From Streptomyces griseus (GTDB lineage Bacteria; Actinomycetota; Actinomycetes; Nanopelagicales; Nanopelagicaceae): DNA of 64,000 nucleotides. Below are positions 63,077 through 64,000 of the stretch, in pieces; the first letter of the stretch is position 1, and each line of letters starts with the position of its first letter. The stretch spans positions 186,001 to 250,000 of the forward strand of contig CAMCYO010000001.1 of assembly GCA_945884695.1 (NCBI GenBank). Direction: 5' to 3'. The notes beneath the pieces were generated by a model. That model was given only the letters and a program-made list of their open reading frames with translations, did not search any database and was not told where the DNA came from. Position numbers and translations under genes: made by a program.

Positions 63077-64000
63077 TTACTTACGCACATCATGAATGCT
63101 CCACCCTCGTGCAGATAAATGCTCTGCAAGAATCGGAGCATCTATAGGAGAGAGTGCGAGTGTTATCAAGCCGGTGAGTTGACCTGGTGAATGTTCAATC
63201 GATAAATCTTCAATATTAACGCCAGCTTCAGCGCATTCTCGAAAAAGTTGTGCCAACTGACCGGCTTTATCTTGAATGACAATGGACAAGAAATGATAAT
63301 TTCGAATAACTCCACCATGCTTACCCGGGATGCCTTTCTGGCCTATATTTCCTCCTTGAATAAATTTGGCCAACTCTGATTCTTGACTCAACTCTGATTC
63401 TTGATCTAAATGTGAAATCAGATCCCCAATCTCCTGATTCATTTTCGCCAGAAGTGGCAGTATGTAACCTCTGTTATCAACGATTATCTCGCTCCACATT
63501 TTCGGATCAGAGGATGCGATTCTTGTTGTATCTCTCAAACCTTGACCCGCCAACGCCAAGAAATCTGGATTAGCGCCTTGAAGCAGATGGGCAATCAGGC
63601 TAGCTCCAATTTGAGGCAGGTGCGAAATCAGCGCCACTGCTTCATCATGTTCCTTGCCACTCATGAGAATTGGTTGCCCTCCAAGGGCGCAGATAAGCCA
63701 TAGAACCTCTTCCGTAACATCGCTCTGCGTTGCCTTCGATGGCGTGTAAACCCACGGGCGTCCTTGAAATAGATCAGCTCTAGCCGACTGGGGTCCGCCC
63801 ACTTCTCGCCCGGCCATGGGGTGTGTTCCGCAAAAACGCATCGGCAAACCCTCAATTGTTTCAACCAACAGTTGAGATTTAGTCTTTGTACTAGCTATAT
63901 CTATAAACTTGGCTTTTGGGTTTGAATGAAATTCCCTACGAATGATCTCAGGCAGAGCAGAGGCAGGCGTTGCAAGAATTACCAGATCGGAACCGCCTCC
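63077..64000 (-). CDS. tyrA: Prephenate dehydrogenase (N-terminal end outside window)
   Basis: Tyrosine synthesis: prephenate to 4-hydroxyphenylpyruvate. The frame is open to the window edge, starting in the NAD-binding domain (SDLVILATPASALPEII, IDIASTKTKSQL), so the codon-like Met at 63868 is internal. The active-site His is in CGTHPMAGRE, and a helical dimerisation domain follows (ISHLPQIGASLIAHLL). A C-terminal ACT domain (LSIVIQDKAGQLAQLF) probably binds tyrosine. About 307 residues are visible. It contains an 18-bp in-frame duplication. Confidence 0.92.
   Translation of the reverse strand, partial: GGGSDLVILATPASALPEIIRREFHSNPKAKFIDIASTKTKSQLLVETIEGLPMRFCGTHPMAGREVGGPQSARADLFQGRPWVYTPSKATQSDVTEEVLWLICALGGQPILMSGKEHDEAVALISHLPQIGASLIAHLLQGANPDFLALAGQGLRDTTRIASSDPKMWSEIIVDNRGYILPLLAKMNQEIGDLISHLDQESELSQESELAKFIQGGNIGQKGIPGKHGGVIRNYHFLSIVIQDKAGQLAQLFRECAEAGVNIEDLSIEHSPGQLTGLITLALSPIDAPILAEHLSARGWSIHDVRK
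63371..63406. repeat. 18-bp in-frame tandem duplication inside tyrA
   Basis: Two near-identical 18-nt units (63371-63388 and 63389-63406, identical over the first 16 nt) encode ESELSQ-like repeats in the protein. They are located in the linker before the ACT domain. A recent slippage event is likely. Confidence 0.8.

Noticed and set aside
1-64000. Mobile elements, prophage, toxin-antitoxin or defence islands
   Set aside because: No transposase, integrase, terminal repeats, att-like duplication at tRNA-Leu, or recognisable defence genes were found. The tRNA-Leu is flanked by housekeeping genes.

Overview
The window is a gene-dense stretch of an actinobacterial chromosome. The evidence is gene content and order: nusB-bldD-pyrR, pyrF-mIHF-gmk-rpoZ-coaBC-metK-priA-def-fmt-rsmB-rpe, uppP-related genes near mshC, trmI-pafBC-tatAC-helY, and gcvH-garA-ftsR-nuclease-MerR-gcvP all match the order known from Mycobacterium and Streptomyces. 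Mycothiol synthesis (mshC), PafBC, GarA and a helicase-motif-less PriA support this. Base composition is clearly lower in G+C than most actinobacteria (by eye, not computed), intergenic gaps are tiny, and there are no insertion sequences, phage genes or CRISPR arrays. A streamlined freshwater planktonic actinobacterium (acI / Nanopelagicales type) fits best, but this is an inference.

Layout. 1-1.9 kb: end of aroQ, then efp and nusB, converging on a BldD-like regulator. 2.0-20.7 kb: a long forward block with the complete UMP pathway (pyrR, pyrB, pyrC, carA, carB, pyrK, pyrD, pyrF), then an unusual mIHF-guanylate kinase fusion, rpoZ, coaBC, metK, priA, def, fmt, rsmB and rpe. 20.7-22.7 kb: an FMN riboswitch controlling a RibM-type flavin transporter, followed by hisE and hisG. 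22.7-32.7 kb: mixed strands with serB, an orphan ABC ATPase, ung, a purine permease with a structured leader, YczE- and UppP-type membrane proteins, a DUF554 protein, a dead alcohol dehydrogenase fragment, tdk, a membrane acyltransferase, apt and tRNA-Leu(GAG). 32.8-44.2 kb: an M20 peptidase, an aldo/keto reductase, a phosphomutase-DUF3090-kinase-like-mshC run, PAC2, metH, a HAD phosphatase and a stand-alone Fe-S RecB-type nuclease. 44.2-54.3 kb: trmI, pafB, pafC, tatA, tatC, a lipid kinase, helY, a 5'-3' exonuclease, lnt and ppm1. 54.3-64 kb (reverse strand): tyrA (cut by the window end), a cmk-der fusion, a CDP-alcohol phosphatidyltransferase, gcvH, garA, ftsR, a bifunctional nuclease, a small membrane protein, a MerR regulator and gcvP.

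Functional themes. The UMP genes are translationally coupled through ATGA/TAATG overlaps and sit behind a leader hairpin that matches the PyrR-binding RNA element. Many first genes of transcription units carry a TAnnnT -10 element exactly 6 or 7 nt before the start codon and no Shine-Dalgarno, which predicts leaderless mRNAs. Two places look like reductive deletions inside conserved neighbourhoods: riboflavin synthesis genes next to ribM, and the whole Pup-proteasome cluster between trmI and pafB.

The most interesting items are the mIHF-Gmk fusion, the divergent leaderless promoter pair at PAC2/metH, the purine-permease leader RNA, the BldD with an intact c-di-GMP-binding motif, and the conserved but unexplained phosphomutase/zinc protein/kinase-like trio linked to mshC. 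I found no clearly novel defence or mobile system.
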